Source: Ustilaginoidea virens
Taxonomy: Eukaryota > Ascomycota > Sordariomycetes > Hypocreales > Clavicipitaceae
Direction: 5' to 3'
Assembly (NCBI RefSeq): GCF_000687475.1
Contig: NC_057316.1
Span: forward strand, 1,736,001 to 1,800,000
Length of the DNA stretch: 64,000 nt
Of the stretch, positions 24,469-35,774 are shown one piece after another. Position 1 is the first letter of the stretch, and each line of letters opens with the position of its first letter. The notes beneath the pieces are model-generated. The model ran no database searches. It saw only the letters and a program-made list of their open reading frames with translations, and was not told where the DNA came from. A program made the translations under genes and the position numbers.

Positions 24469-26208
24469 ATGGCAGTCGCCGACGACGAGAAAAAGCGCGG
24501 CTCGCTGCGTGGACCGCAAGACGTTCCCGCAGAAGCTCCCGCGTGGCCCAAGGAGCAGGACGCTCAGCTTCGCGATGCGACGCCCGACCTGGAAGAAACC
24601 CCCAGGTGCCCGGCGCACACGACCGAGAAGCGACTGATGATGAAGATTGATCTTCACGTCATCCCCTTCTTGTGCATCATGTACCTGCTGGCCTTTCTTG
24701 GTAAGCCATCCCCTGCCATGCCACTTGCCGGTTCAGCCAACTCGCCGGGTCGTCCATGGCCTCGTGCTTACCTCGGATGCTGCCAACACGACCAGATAGA
24801 GTAAACATCGCCAATGCCAGGCTTTTCAAACTGCAGGAGGATCTCCACATGGCCAGCGAGCCCTCCAAGTTCAACACCGCCATCGTCATCTTCTTCGTGC
24901 CCTATGTCCTGTTCGAGATCCCCTCCAACATCCTGCTCAAGAAATTCAAGCCCTCCACCTGGCTGTCGTTGAACATGTTCCTGTTCGGGTTGACAACCAT
25001 GATGCAGGGCCTCGTCCAGAACTATGCTGGTCTCTTGACCACGCGCTTCTTCCTGGGATTGTTCGAAACGGGCATGTTCCCTGGTGGTAAGTGGCACGAC
25101 TGCGGGCTCCCTCTTTCTCTTGTGCCCCCCCCCGAAACGAGGCATGTCAATGACCAACCCGCAATCCTTCCCAACCCCCCCTTTGGGCGCAGCTTTCTAC
25201 CTCATTGGAATGTGGTATCGCCGCCACGAAGCGCAGCGTCGCTACTCATTCTTCTTCAACAGCACCACCCTTGCCGGCGCCTTTGGCGGCCTTCTCGCCG
25301 CCGCCATCGGCAAGATGAGCGGCTTGCGAGGGTACAGTGGCTGGCGCTGGATCTTCATCCTGGAAGGCGGCCTGACCGTGCTCGTCAGCTTCTTCTTCTA
25401 CTTCTTGCTGCCCAACTTCCCCGAGCAGGTCAAGTGGCTCGACGACGACGAGCGCCAGTACGTGGCGGCCAAGCTCCGCCTCGACCAAGGGAAGGCCGGC
25501 CTGGAGCGCAGCATCACGCCCCGCGACGTGGCCAACGTCTTCAAGGACTACAAGGTCATTGTCGGCGGCGTCATGTACTTTGGGCTGATTGTCCCGGCGT
25601 ACGGCTACGCCTACTTTGCCCCGTCCATCATCAACAGCTACGGCTACGACGCCATCGAGACGCAGCTGCGCAGCGTGCCGCCGTGGGTCGCCGCCTTTGG
25701 CTTCTCCATGATGTGCGCCTTCGTCTCCGACAAGCTGAGGCACCGCATGGCCTTTGCCGTCCTGGCCGTCGCCGTCGCCGTCGCGGGCTTCTCCATCCTC
25801 CGCGCCGTCCACCGCAACACGGACGCGCAGTACGCGGCCTTGTTCCTGGCCGCCATGGGGGCCTACACGGCCATGCCCGTCATCGTGTGCTGGTTCAACA
25901 TGAACCTGGGCGGCCACCACAGACGAGCCGTCGGCAGCGCCTGGCAGGTCGGCTTCGGCAACCTCGGCGGCATCGTGGCCGCCTTTGTCTTTGAGCAGCA
26001 GAAAGGCGCCAAGGCCGACTTCAACGTCGGATACTCGTGCTGCATCGCGTTTTGCTGCCTATCCGTCCTGGCGTGCTGCGTCTACGGATTCGGGTGCTGG
26101 AAGGCGAACAGGGACCGCAGCGAGGGGAAGCACCGCGCGGGGCATCTGTCCGAGGAGGAACGCTTGGATCTCGGCGACTTGAATCCCAGTTACCGATATC
26201 TTTTGTAG
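24469..26208 (+). CDS. MFS anion:cation symporter of the Dal5/allantoate permease type
   Basis: Predicted exons are 24469-24700, 24796-25086 and 25194-1 (25193)-26208, giving 512 aa. Both introns are short (95 and 106 bp) with GTAAG donors and CAG acceptors; joining them restores FLDRVNIANARLF and GMFPGAFYLIGMWY. These are hallmark segments of the ACS family (Dal5, Tna1), proton-coupled carriers of allantoate, nicotinate, peptides or other organic anions at the plasma membrane. TRFFLGLFETG marks TM4, GYSGWRWIFILEGG the middle of the protein, and MPVIVCWFNMNLGGHHRRAV the C-terminal half. The N-terminal 60 residues are hydrophilic and acidic. Substrate cannot be told from sequence. It is the first gene next to the heterochromatin border. 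Confidence 0.88.
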
Positions 26209-26596
26209 CTTGCCCCGGGGTGGGGGAAGGGGGGAAGACGGGTGGGCCGGGCGCGTCTGTTTTGCTGTACGGCGGGTTAGCCATCCTTTGTAAAACATGC
26301 AAAACGTGTGTAAAAACACGTAAACCATGCCATGTGTGGCACCCGCAGGTCGGGCAAGCAAGCAGCCCTTTGTCAATACGGTCCGGACCATGGACCCTGC
26401 GGCGTCCGTCTCTGTCAAAACGAGTCAGGAAGGGCGCCGGCTCTCCACTTGGTCGCGCCCTTTTTCATGTTCGCAAAACGCCCCCGCGCATGTCCGTCTT
26501 GACCAGCTCCAGACGGCATAAAGTCAAAGCATTGCCTGCTGCCAACCGACCTGCCAATACCGCTCCACCCGTCCATCTACCACGTCGACATACACC

Positions 26597-27298
26597 ATGG
26601 CCCCTGAAGCTACGGTACGGCACGCTCGCCGCACAGGTACACGAGACACACTCACCACACACGCTCCCCGAATGCCAGCCCCCCCAAGACAATAAAAAAA
26701 CAATATTAACAATATTAACAATACCAATAATACCAATAATACCAATAATACCAATAATGCTAATACTAACGATGAAAACTCGGTAGATGCCCCGGCGATC
26801 CTGGAGCTGATTCGCGCTCTTGCCCTCTACGAGAAAGAGCCCCATGCTGTCGAGGCCACGGTCGAGAGCATACAGCGGACCGTGGCGTTTGCGCCGTGCG
26901 ACTCGGCGGGGGACGATGCCGCCGCGCCGGATACGGAGCCCGTTACCCCCCAGCGGCCGGCGCGGTGTCTGCTGCTCATCAGTCCCGCGGGGGAGGCTGT
27001 AGGAATGGCGCTGTACTTTTACAACTACAGCACGTGGCGGTCCAAGCCTGGCATCTACCTCGAGGATCTCTTCGTCCAGCCCTCGGAGCGGGGAAAGGGC
27101 TACGGCAAGAGGCTTTTGGTCGAGCTGGCCAAGCAGGTCGTGGCCATGGGCGGCGGAAGGCTGGACTGGGTGGTTCTCAAGTGGAATGAGCCGAGCATCA
27201 GGGTATATGAGAGCATTGGGGCAAAGGCGCAGGACGAGTGGGTGGGCATGCGAGTCGAGGGAGCTAGTCTCGAGAAGCTTGCTCATCTTCTAGACTAG
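26597..27298 (+). CDS. GNAT acetyltransferase related to spermidine/spermine N1-acetyltransferase
   Basis: Predicted exons are 26597-26636 and 26787-27298 (183 aa). The first exon codes only 13 residues; joining at GTACAC..GGTAG gives HARRTDAPAILELIRALA, an SSAT-like first helix. The acetyl-CoA-binding core reads YLEDLFVQPSERGKGYGKRL, with the Q/RxxGxG/A loop as ERGKGYG. WNEPSIRVYESIGA matches the WNEPSINFY motif of human SAT1. The enzyme probably acetylates polyamines or similar amines in the cytosol. The 150-bp intron is largely a simple repeat of ACCAATAAT type, with a CTAAC branch-point-like site near 26766. It converges with the LYR gene, stop to stop about 100 bp apart. Confidence 0.87.
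26637..26786 (+). repeat. Simple-repeat intron of the SSAT-like gene
   Basis: The intron between the two acetyltransferase exons holds repeated AATATTAAC and ACCAATAAT units at about 26690-26765. The run ends at a TACTAAC branch-point consensus, so the expansion sits between donor and branch point. Confidence 0.7.
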
Positions 27299-27398
27299 GG
27301 TATCGTTGCAAGGCAGAGAGACTTTCTTGTCTCTCCCCCCCCTCCCACTAAACGGCCCGAGCGCGTGCCAAGGATGATGGATGTCGTGACTGCTTGGT

Positions 27399-28174
27399 TT
27401 AGGAGACCGGCTCGCTGTCTGCCTTGTTGCCCTGTTTGTCCAGCCCTTCAAAAACGCAAGATTGAGCCTCGGTGGCGTCGGGCAGGTCGCACGAAGCACT
27501 CCCCCAGGTAATGGCATACTGCAGCGTCGCGGGGTGCTGTTCCATTTTCGCGGTGAGCTGCCATGTCCTGTTGTAGACCCTTCGAAACCATCTGCTCGAA
27601 AGCCGTGTGCTCCGTGCATGTCCGCCGTACGGTCCGGCATCGTAGTGACCTGTGCGTCGCTGCCTCGACAGTGTTTTCGGCTGCTCCACCCGCCCTATGG
27701 GCAGAGTCGCGTACTGCTCCCACTCCCAGCTTGCGGGCGCGTTGCTCATAGGGTACGCGCGCCTCCGCGGCACGGCCCAGTCGGCCCCGTCTTGGGCGCC
27801 GCTGCTCAAGCGCCGCAAGAGCTCCCACTCGCCGTTTCCCAGGGGAGGCATCATCTTGTCCGCGCTCCTTCTCCACCAATGAGCTCGCTTGGTCCTGACC
27901 AGGACCTCGGCAGGCGGCTTGCCCCAGATGTTGGTTTCCGGGACGAACTGATTGGGGTTGACGGTCTTGACCGAGGACCCGAGCCAGCTAGTGGTGCCCT
28001 TGGTGTCCCTTTGCTGCTGCTTCTGCGAATTCAGAAACTGCAGCAGCTTGGGCTGGTCCCATTTCTCGAAGAAGGAGTTTTTCTTCCCGGAATGTGTCTT
28101 TTTGACTTTCAGAGACTGGCTGGGACTCTCTGGGCTGGGGTGGCCTGAGCAGGAGGATCCGGGCGGTGGCTTGT

Positions 28175-28208
<34 letters not shown>

Positions 28209-28586
28209 GCTGTTGTTGTCGTCGTCGGCTTGGTCCAAGAGGGACTCCAGAGCGTCGCTATCGGCCGGCCCTCCCGACTTGACAAAATGCACCATGAGCT
28301 CTCGTCTTCTGCTCCCCGTCCTGCCAAAGCCCTTCATGATCAAGCCTTCCATGGCGGTCTTGTCGCCGCTGTTGGCAGCTCGCAAGGTGCGCAGCGTGGA
28401 CATTGCCTTTTTGAGCCGAGCCTTGGTGTGAGGCCCATCCTTTCGGTTACCGTGAAACCTTTTTCGAATGGTCGAGTCGACTGTCGCTCGGAAGGAGGGC
28501 GGGAGGTAGGTGGCTTCCCGCAGCAGGTGGCGGTAGATTTGGAGCGGCGTCAGATGTTGGGGGAGATGATACACTGGGGCGGGCAT
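27399..28586 (-). CDS. LYR-motif protein, Cup1-like N-terminal domain (probably mitochondrial)
   Basis: Single exon, 395 aa. The N-terminus reads LTPLQIYRHLLREATYLP, an LYR-type helix (IYR here) followed by a second helix with KARLKKAMSTLRTLRAAN. This is the arrangement of the fungal Cup1-like LYR proteins. LYR proteins usually bind acyl carrier protein and assist mitochondrial complex or Fe-S assembly; the exact role of this branch is not known to me. A run of Asn and Asp at about residues 121-138, encoded by GTTGTT repeats at 28167-28225 on plus, separates the helical N-terminus from a basic, Trp-rich C-terminus. The start has no competing upstream in-frame ATG nearby. Confidence 0.72.
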
Positions 28587-30087
28587 CTTGGGGGGGGGGG
28601 GCAGGGAGTTTGGTTGAATAGGAGAGGGAGTGCAAAGGCTTCTGAGCCTCGCATTTCCAGATAAGAGCCGCCTTGATTGCTACCAGATGTGGTCACTGTT
28701 GGATAGCTGCAAGCATTGTTGTTGCTCGTATGTAGACGGCATTTTCGTGGGCATCTTCGGATCCACCTGGGGGGGTGGGGGGTAGGGGGTGTGACACTGG
28801 TTGACTTTGTACGGGGTACTCCGAGTCCGAGTCCGCATTCTTTGCGAGGTTTGGCCGTGATGGGGGGGGAGCTAGCCCCACCAGTTGACAGTTATTAGTC
28901 CACAGCTTAGCTGAGATGTTAGTCAACGCATGTACTCCGTAGATGTCATCCACTCGGTGGATTCCCAATGATCCCCAGTTGACATTTAGCCGGCGCCTAA
29001 AGGGATCGGTCGCTTTGCTATCAGCTGAACTTTTCCCGAGCAGTAGAGCACTGCTGATCCTGCTCGACAGGAGTCATGCATGAGTGCACAGGGTGCGGAG
29101 TACAGTGTCTACATACTCCGCACTGTATGGAGCACTCAAGATGTACCACCGTGTAATTAAGCCCCCCCCCCATCTCAAAAGACCAGCTGAACCCCCTCGC
29201 GACGCGTCATGACACGTTTCGTTTCGCCAAGTTCACGAAACAGACACGTCGGGCTTAATTGACAGACTTTCCCGGTTCACGCGCCGACCAAATTGAGCCG
29301 CCATCAGAGAAAGAACCTTGTCATGTCATCATATTCTTTTGGCTGCATGTGCATGTCTGACTAACGTCCAACGATGCCCCTCGTCTGTGTTCTGTGCTTT
29401 GCATACATAGCAGACTTCGCTCTCGTCAGCCGTCGTTGGCCAAGTGCAGGATTGCCGACTGGAGAAATCATAAAAGGGCTGCTCCACCAATCATCCATCA
29501 GTCTGGGTACTTTCATCTGCTCGATTCCTCCGTCCTTTTTACTTCTGTTACCGACGAATGCCCTTGCCTTTTGCATTGGCACAGGGCTTGCGAATCCGGC
29601 TTGCCTTTGCTGAATGAAATTCAGAACCACTGCGACCCCCTCCCCTCCACCTCGACTCGACTCGACTCGACTCGACTCGCTTGCGCAGTTGACGCTTTGG
29701 TTACCGCCAGGCGCGGCCCCTGCAGTTGACAACCCACCCACCTTTACCTCCGCCGTTCCTCGTGCTCACAGCATCGCATCCCGACCTCAAACTCACTTTA
29801 TCCCCCCCTACGCCTCAGCTTTTCTTCTTCTTTAAGCCACTTTCACCCTGACACGGACGGTCAGGGGGCTTAAAGCATCTCTCTTTCTCTCCCCAGTACC
29901 CATGCGCCTAGACAGCTTTTGAAAGTCACACGAGACCTTTGAGACCTTTGCTTCTTTCGCTTATTCTCCCCTGGCAGATTATATTTCCAGGTCGAACAAA
30001 CTCCCGCTACTTCGTGAGAGGAGCGACCTTTTTTTTTGTCTTTTTTTTTTGTTCTTTGTCCCCTCTCAAAACCGAATCCTTGTCAGA
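28587..30087. promoter_or_regulatory. Divergent promoter region between the LYR gene and the APSES factor
   Basis: 1.5 kb without a supported gene. It contains an inverted repeat at 29093-29102 and 29114-29123 (GTGCGGAGTA / TACTCCGCAC, 11-nt spacer) and a TACTCCGTA at 28933-28941. There is one ACGCGT (MluI cell-cycle box) at 29202-29207, CTCGA pentamer repeats near 29655-29680, and long pyrimidine runs at 30028-30050 just before the APSES start. Confidence 0.55.
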
Positions 30088-32672
30088 ATGCCTTCTGCGT
30101 CACAGTCTTCACAACAGTCCTTTTCGATGACTCAGCTGCCCCAGACAAGGCACAATGCCAATGCCTCTTTCCAGCAAAGCTACGATGGGCCCATTTATTC
30201 GGTACGTGCCTCCCTTGCATGCAACGGGCTTGGGAACTAACAGAAGACCTTGTCGGTGGATGCAGGCCTCTTATTCGGGCGTGGACGTGTACGAAATGGA
30301 GGTCAATAATGTAGCAGTCATGAGGAGACGGCACGATTCATGGCTCAATGCTACGCAAATTTTGAAAGTTGCCGGCGTCGATAAAGGCAAGCGAACCAAG
30401 ATTCTCGAAAAGGAGATTCAAACCGGAGAACATGAAAAGGTCCAGGGGGGTTACGGAAAATATCAAGGCACCTGGATAATGTTCGATAGGGGCGTCGAGG
30501 TCTGCCGACAATATGGTGTGGAAGAGCTTCTGCGACCGCTTTTGACGCACGACATGGGTCAGGACGGTGGCGTTGCTGGCAGAGGAGACTTCAATACGCC
30601 TACAAAGGAGCAGGCCATGGCAGCCCAACGGAAACGTCTGTATAATTCCAGCATGGAAGGGCGGCCCAATGGCATGTCCGGGACCTTTTTCAAGAACATC
30701 TCGAGCACAGCCTCGCATGCCGTCGCCGCCATCAGCAAAGCGCGGTTCGACTCACCGGCTCCCAGAAACCGCAACGGTCCAACACGGGCTCCAAGCTTCA
30801 GCCGGCAACCTTCCATGCAGAACGGCGACGAGTTCCCCGGAAACTCTCAACAGAGCTACACTTCCGACTACGGACAACAGGTTGACTCGGCATACTCGAC
30901 CCAACAGGCAGCTGCCACGTCTGCCATGACTGAACATGAGCCTCCGAGAAAGCGACAGCGAGTCGCCATGACGCCAGTTGATAGCTTTGCTGGTGGATAC
31001 GGGCAAAGCATGGACATGTACGCGGCGAATTGTCCTGGTTCGCCAACCGAACCAAACGAGTCCTTCATGTACACGCAGAGCGCGGCCCAGGACCGGTCTC
31101 CCGCAGAGGATGGCAGTGGCCCCTTGCCCCCGTTACCTTACGAAATGTCTCCCGACGTGGAGATGAAACGCGGCATGCTTATGGGCTTGTTCATGGACGC
31201 GTCAGTCCCTGATGCGTCCAAGCATGACATGCTGCGAACCTTCAGCCCTGGTGAGCTTGACATGCCTATAGATCCTCAAAGCCATACCGCTCTTCACTGG
31301 GCTGCAACCCTGGCTCGCATGCCCCTGCTGCGTGCTTTGATCACCGCTGGTGCGTCCCCTCACCGGGTGAATGCGTCGGGTGAAACTGCCCTGATGAGAG
31401 CCTGCCTAGTCACCAACTCGATGGAGCAAGGCTCATTTCCCGATCTGCTCGAGGTACTCGGTGGCACAATTGAATCTCGTGACCACAAAGGCCGGACAGT
31501 GCTTCACCACATTGCTGTGACAAGTGCCGTCAAGGGTCGGAATGCCGCAAGCCGGTACTATCTCGAAAGCCTCCTAGAATGGGTTGTTCGGCAGGGTAGC
31601 GCCCCGAGCAGCCAGACCAATGGTAACGGGCCAGGCAGCTCCCAGTCCACCATTCCCAAGATGGGCATTGCTCGCTTCATGAGCGAGATTGTAAATGCCC
31701 AGGACAGCTCGGGAGATACCGCGTTGAATATTGCTGCCAGGATCGGCAACAGAAGCATCATTTCCCAGCTCCTTGAGGTAGGGGCCGACCCAAACATTGG
31801 CAACCGTGTTGGCTTGCGTCCTCTTGACTTTGGCATCGGTGGTGAGAATAGCGAGGAAAAGACCAGTGGTGCCGCACCAGCAGAGAAGAACGGTGCCACT
31901 GGATCAAGTCAGCGCACTCGTGAGAGTAGCGATGAGATTATTGCTTGTGAGTCAGCCCTGTCAGCCCTTGAGCTAGAAAAGGGGGCAAAAAAGGAATGAA
32001 AAAGGAAAAGAAAAAGGAAAAACCCGCCCACTGACGCTATCAATAGCCATCACCCATCTTCTCAACGAGACTGGCACTGCATTCCAGCAGGAAATGAAGG
32101 CCAAGCAGACCTCATTAGACGCAATGCATGCCACTCTACGCATTACGTCCACCCAGCTGGGAGACGCTCGCCGAAATATCGAGCAGCTCACAGAGGGTGT
32201 GAAGAAGCAGCAGCTTTCCCGACAGAAGGTGGCAAATCTGGCACACGCCCGCGAGGACGAACAGCTCCGCCTGATGTACGAGCAAGCCCGCTCAAATCAG
32301 CCAGAACCGTCGTCATCGTGGGAAACTGAGTTGTCCGCGATGCTCGAAGCCGCCGAAGAATCATCAGCCGCTGGCGGAGGAGGCTTTGAAAGCGAGGGAA
32401 TGCTTCCTTCTACCGCGGTTCTAAAAGCCCGAATCCGGGCCCTTGAAGGCCGCCGAGATGTCACACGGAAGATGGTGTCAGCTCTCAAAGGTAGAAGCCG
32501 CGACGTCGAGGTCAAGTACCGTCGCGTGGTGGCTCTTTGCACAGGCGTACAAGAGAGTGACGTCGACGCGGTTGTCGACGGCCTCCTCAAAGCCGTCGAA
32601 AGCGAACGCGACGAGCTCGACATTGGCCGTGTGAGGAGGTTCCTCGGCGGTGTGGAAGGCGTTGTACATTGA
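30088..32672 (+). CDS. mbp1: APSES/ankyrin transcription factor of the Mbp1/Swi4/Res type
   Basis: Predicted exons are 30088-30201, 30266-31946 and 32047-32672 (806 aa). The APSES (KilA-N) DNA-binding domain spans about residues 43-130. It contains RRRHDSWLNATQILKVAG, KGKRTKILEKEI and GTWIMFDRGVEVCRQYGV, the recognition region of MBF subunits. PPRKRQRV near residue 265 is a likely nuclear localisation signal. Ankyrin repeats follow at about 374-450 (HTALHWAATLARMPLLRALI) and 520-560 (DTALNIAARIGN). The last exon is a coiled coil and helical tail, probably for pairing with a Swi6-like partner. The family drives G1/S genes through ACGCGT sites. Both introns have standard GT..AG borders, and the splice near residue 599 restores IIASITHLLNETGTAFQQ. 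Confidence 0.9.
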
Positions 32673-33572
32673 CCCGTCTCGGTGCCTGTAGGCCTGTCTG
32701 TTTACCGGTTTTTTTCTCGTGCACTTTATGTTTTAGATATCCCGTCTTGGTTACAAGTGTTTTTCGATACCTGGTTTTTTTTTCCTTTTTTATTTATTTA
32801 TTTATTTATTTACTTTTTGAGAGAGAACCCCCGGTTTTAGTCGGCGCCAATAGAGCATCCCTCCCCTTTCTTTCGTCAAGTCTTTCTTTCGTTGGCCACG
32901 TTTGCGTTTGCTTTTTTTTTTCCGCGCTTCGTTCGTTTTTGCCGACGTTTTTTTTTCTCTTTTGGCTGTGAATTCATCTTGTGTAAATCAAATGGCGTAT
33001 ATAGCGCGCCAGAACCTGCAGCGCGCGGCGTCGTGGCACACAATATGATTTGCACATCTCTTCCCTCGGTCTACCAATGCGCAAAATGGGCTCGTCTTGG
33101 ATCGATGGTGCGTCCGTCGACTGCCTTTCAGGCCTGCTGTCGCGCAGGAGCTAGTCTCATCTACTAGGCATCTCGTCTTCTTTAAGTGCATGAAGCTGAC
33201 TGACCGCAAAAAAAAAAAAAAAAAGGAACGGACCCCCACCCCCTTTACGTAGTTTCCGCGATGGTTTGGTTTGGTCTGACTGCGTCCCAAGGAACTATTT
33301 GTTGAGAGCTCTGTTTTCAACTACCTGGCAATGCATGCAACGTGACGCGTGACCCAATACGGCGAATTGACAAAGAAGAATGAAACACCGAAGCACCAGA
33401 CGCCATGCCTTGCTACATATATTCATAACCAAGCATACACGGCGTAGCAGAGCTGAAGATGATGCTGAACGAGGAGAAAAATGGGCCAAAAAAAAAAAAG
33501 AAAACAAAACAAAAAAAAATGGGAAGGGGTGGATTAAAAAAAAAGACCAGGTAGCCGGCTGGCTAGGCTTGC
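32673..33572. other. Convergent 3' intergenic region between the APSES factor and Vac1/Pep7
   Basis: No gene seen. At 32791-32813 there are five overlapping ATTTA pentamers, about 120 bp after the APSES stop and therefore probably in its 3' UTR. The region also carries T-runs (32775-32790, 32912-32922, 32948-32956) and A-runs on the plus strand (33209-33224, 33488-33540). The A-runs could serve as T-rich 3'-end signals for the minus-strand gene. Confidence 0.55.
32791..32813 (+). promoter_or_regulatory. AU-rich element-like ATTTA repeat in the APSES 3' UTR
   Basis: Five overlapping ATTTA units follow the APSES gene. In animals and yeast such tracts recruit RNA-decay factors. A role here is inference, since this could be a simple microsatellite. 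Confidence 0.4.
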
Positions 33573-35774
33573 TCACGCCAGTCCGCTGCGATGGGCATGT
33601 TCCCACTTCTGCTCGACACTGTCAATCTTCGTCTTCAGCTCCTGGGCCTCCTTGTCCAGCTCAAAGGCGTTGGCGGACAGGGCGCCAGCTTCTTCGAAGC
33701 GGCGGGCGCTGGTGGCGGAGCGCATCATCTCGTCGACGAGGAACTTTTGCTCCTCCAGCACGGCGAGCCGTTCCCGGAGGTCCTTTTCCTCAGTCTCGAG
33801 CTGGCTGACGACGGTGCTGGCCTCGCTGGCTGCTTGGGATCCCGCATCGGATGCCAGCTCGGAATGGCGCAGGCTCGACGTAGATTGGGCCGGAATGGTC
33901 AGGAACCGCGACGGGTGCGAGGCCGCGGACCGCCGGCGCAGGAGCTGCGGCAGGCTCTTGAGCGGCAGCATGTTTGCGTGCAGGAAGCTGCTCGAGTAGG
34001 CGTAGACGGCCTGCTGCAGCCTCTGCTGCGTGGGACTGCCTGTCTCGAGGTCCCGCAGCCTCTTGGCGGCCACGCCGTACTTGCCGAAGCTGTCCATGAG
34101 GCGTTTGCGGATCTTGCCCGCCTCCTGGATCTGGGCGTGCGTGGGGGGCGGCTTGGTCAGGTCCGTCTCCCCGCTGGGCAGGGCGGCTGGTTGCAGGAGC
34201 TGGAGGGCTCTGTGGAAGGCCGGCAGCAGCTGGCAGATGCCGCGTTCGAACTGGCGGAGCGTGTCGTAGGCCCTTTGGTCGGGGGGCTTGTGCAGCACCG
34301 ATGCCGTGAAGTCGCGGCCGGAGAAGATGGTGTGGTTGCATTCGCGGCACATGCGGATGGCCAGGGCGAGGACATCTGCCGGTCCGGCCGGAGGCGTCTT
34401 TTCGGGCGACAGGTTTGCCGGTGCTACAAGGGGGAGAAAAACGCGTGTCAGTAAAGACGGGGTGTTCAGGCATCATGGTTCGTCGGTTTCTCTCCCCATC
34501 CCCTTCCCCCCCCCCCCCCCAACATCCCCCAACGCTGCATTCAGCTTACTACTAGTGATATTGAGGCTAACTTGTGAAGAACAACCCGTTGCGGTGTCTG
34601 CGCATACAACGCGTCCGCAGATTCGACAATGGTGCCTTCTAAAGGTCCACGAACCAAACTCTTGTTGACAGAGCGGGCACTGGGTAACTTTGTCGTCGTC
34701 TTGCCAAGTCACGACGCTTTGCTCCAGCAGCTTCCTCGTGGTCAGTTGGCCAGTGAGTGTTGAGACTGGGGATAGGATGGACCCATTGTGCGACGGGAGC
34801 TTGTCCGGGGGTCGAGACAAGAGTTTCGTTAGCTTTGTCAGTCTCTTCTCTAATCTCGACACGTCCAGCTTTTGTCGTTCTACCTTGGTCCTCCTGATTC
34901 CCGAGAAGAAGTCCATGTGGTCTACAGACACGCCATTGTGGTCATTGTACCCGTCCCTCGACTTGTAGCACGTCTCGCACACTCTTGCCCAGTAGCCGCG
35001 CACCGGTTCGTGACTCGCAGTCCGGCTCAGCTTCATTTGGTACATTGTGTGTTCCTCGCAGAATAGCTTTCCGCAGTGCCTGCAGTTGACGCTGCCGTTC
35101 ATTGGCCCCAGTCTTTTACCGCAAGCTGGATCTGTACACGCGTCAAAATGCGTCGATCTCTGCCAGTGGCTGCGAGTAATAACATCGTCAGGGTCAATGG
35201 GAGCCTCGGCCGGAGACTTGCCCGCAGCCGTGGCCGCAGCCGCAGCCGTGGCCGTGGCGGAGGTGGGTATCGGCAGGGACTCGTTCGACTCGAAGACTTC
35301 CAACCCGCGGAGTTTCTGGTTGATGAGGGACAGCGGTTGGAAGCGTTTGGCTTTCAGAACCTGCTTGTCGAACCACGTCTTGACTTCGTTCTGCGCGGCC
35401 TCGGGTAGCTCTTGATGGCTGTCGTCGATGTGTCGGTTGAGCTGGAGCAGAGTGACCTGGGATCCGGGTTAGAAACCAATACCGGCGGGGCCGATGCTCT
35501 GGGCTGCTGCTTTCGGCCGTACCATTTCTTCATTGCAGATGGGGCAAAAAAGAGCGGTCTTGTTGGCTGCGTTGGACTTTGCTTGGGCCCCGACGCTTAT
35601 GCTCGCGCCGATGTCTTGGCCCAAGTCTGGCAGGCTCCCGCTGACCGGGGGGGATGGAGACGCCGAGCCCAAGGACACGGTGCTGTCGGATGGAGGAGCG
35701 GTCGGGGGGGTGGGAGGCGCAAGACCTTTGCCACTGCCGAGTATACGGCCGCCTCCCAGTTTCCGTGCAGACAT
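33573..35774 (-). CDS. pep7: Vac1/Pep7-like FYVE protein (rabenosyn-type endosomal tether)
   Basis: Predicted exons on the minus strand are 35774-35523, 35456-34550 and 34423-33573 (669 aa). The first intron splits an N-terminal C2H2 finger; joined, it has Cys77, Cys80, His93 and His98 (CPICNEEMVTLLQLNRHIDD). Two FYVE-type zinc domains follow. The first has NCRHCGKLFC and RVCETCY; the second is canonical, with CPLCQQEF, the PI3P-binding RRHHCR motif and CGRVVC. The C-terminal third is helical and coiled (ETEEKDLRERLAVLEEQKF), as in the Rab-binding region of rabenosyn. The order C2H2-FYVE-FYVE-coil is that of yeast Vac1p, which links Vps21/Rab5, PI3P and Vps45 in Golgi-to-endosome fusion. The start MSARK has a strong CACC context; an upstream in-frame TTG is not a credible start. 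Confidence 0.9.

Noticed and set aside
24316..24804. Longer first exon for the MFS gene reaching back to 24316
   Set aside because: The extension would translate the poly(A) tract as a poly-Lys run. The ATG at 24469 has a GCCATGG context and gives the usual length.
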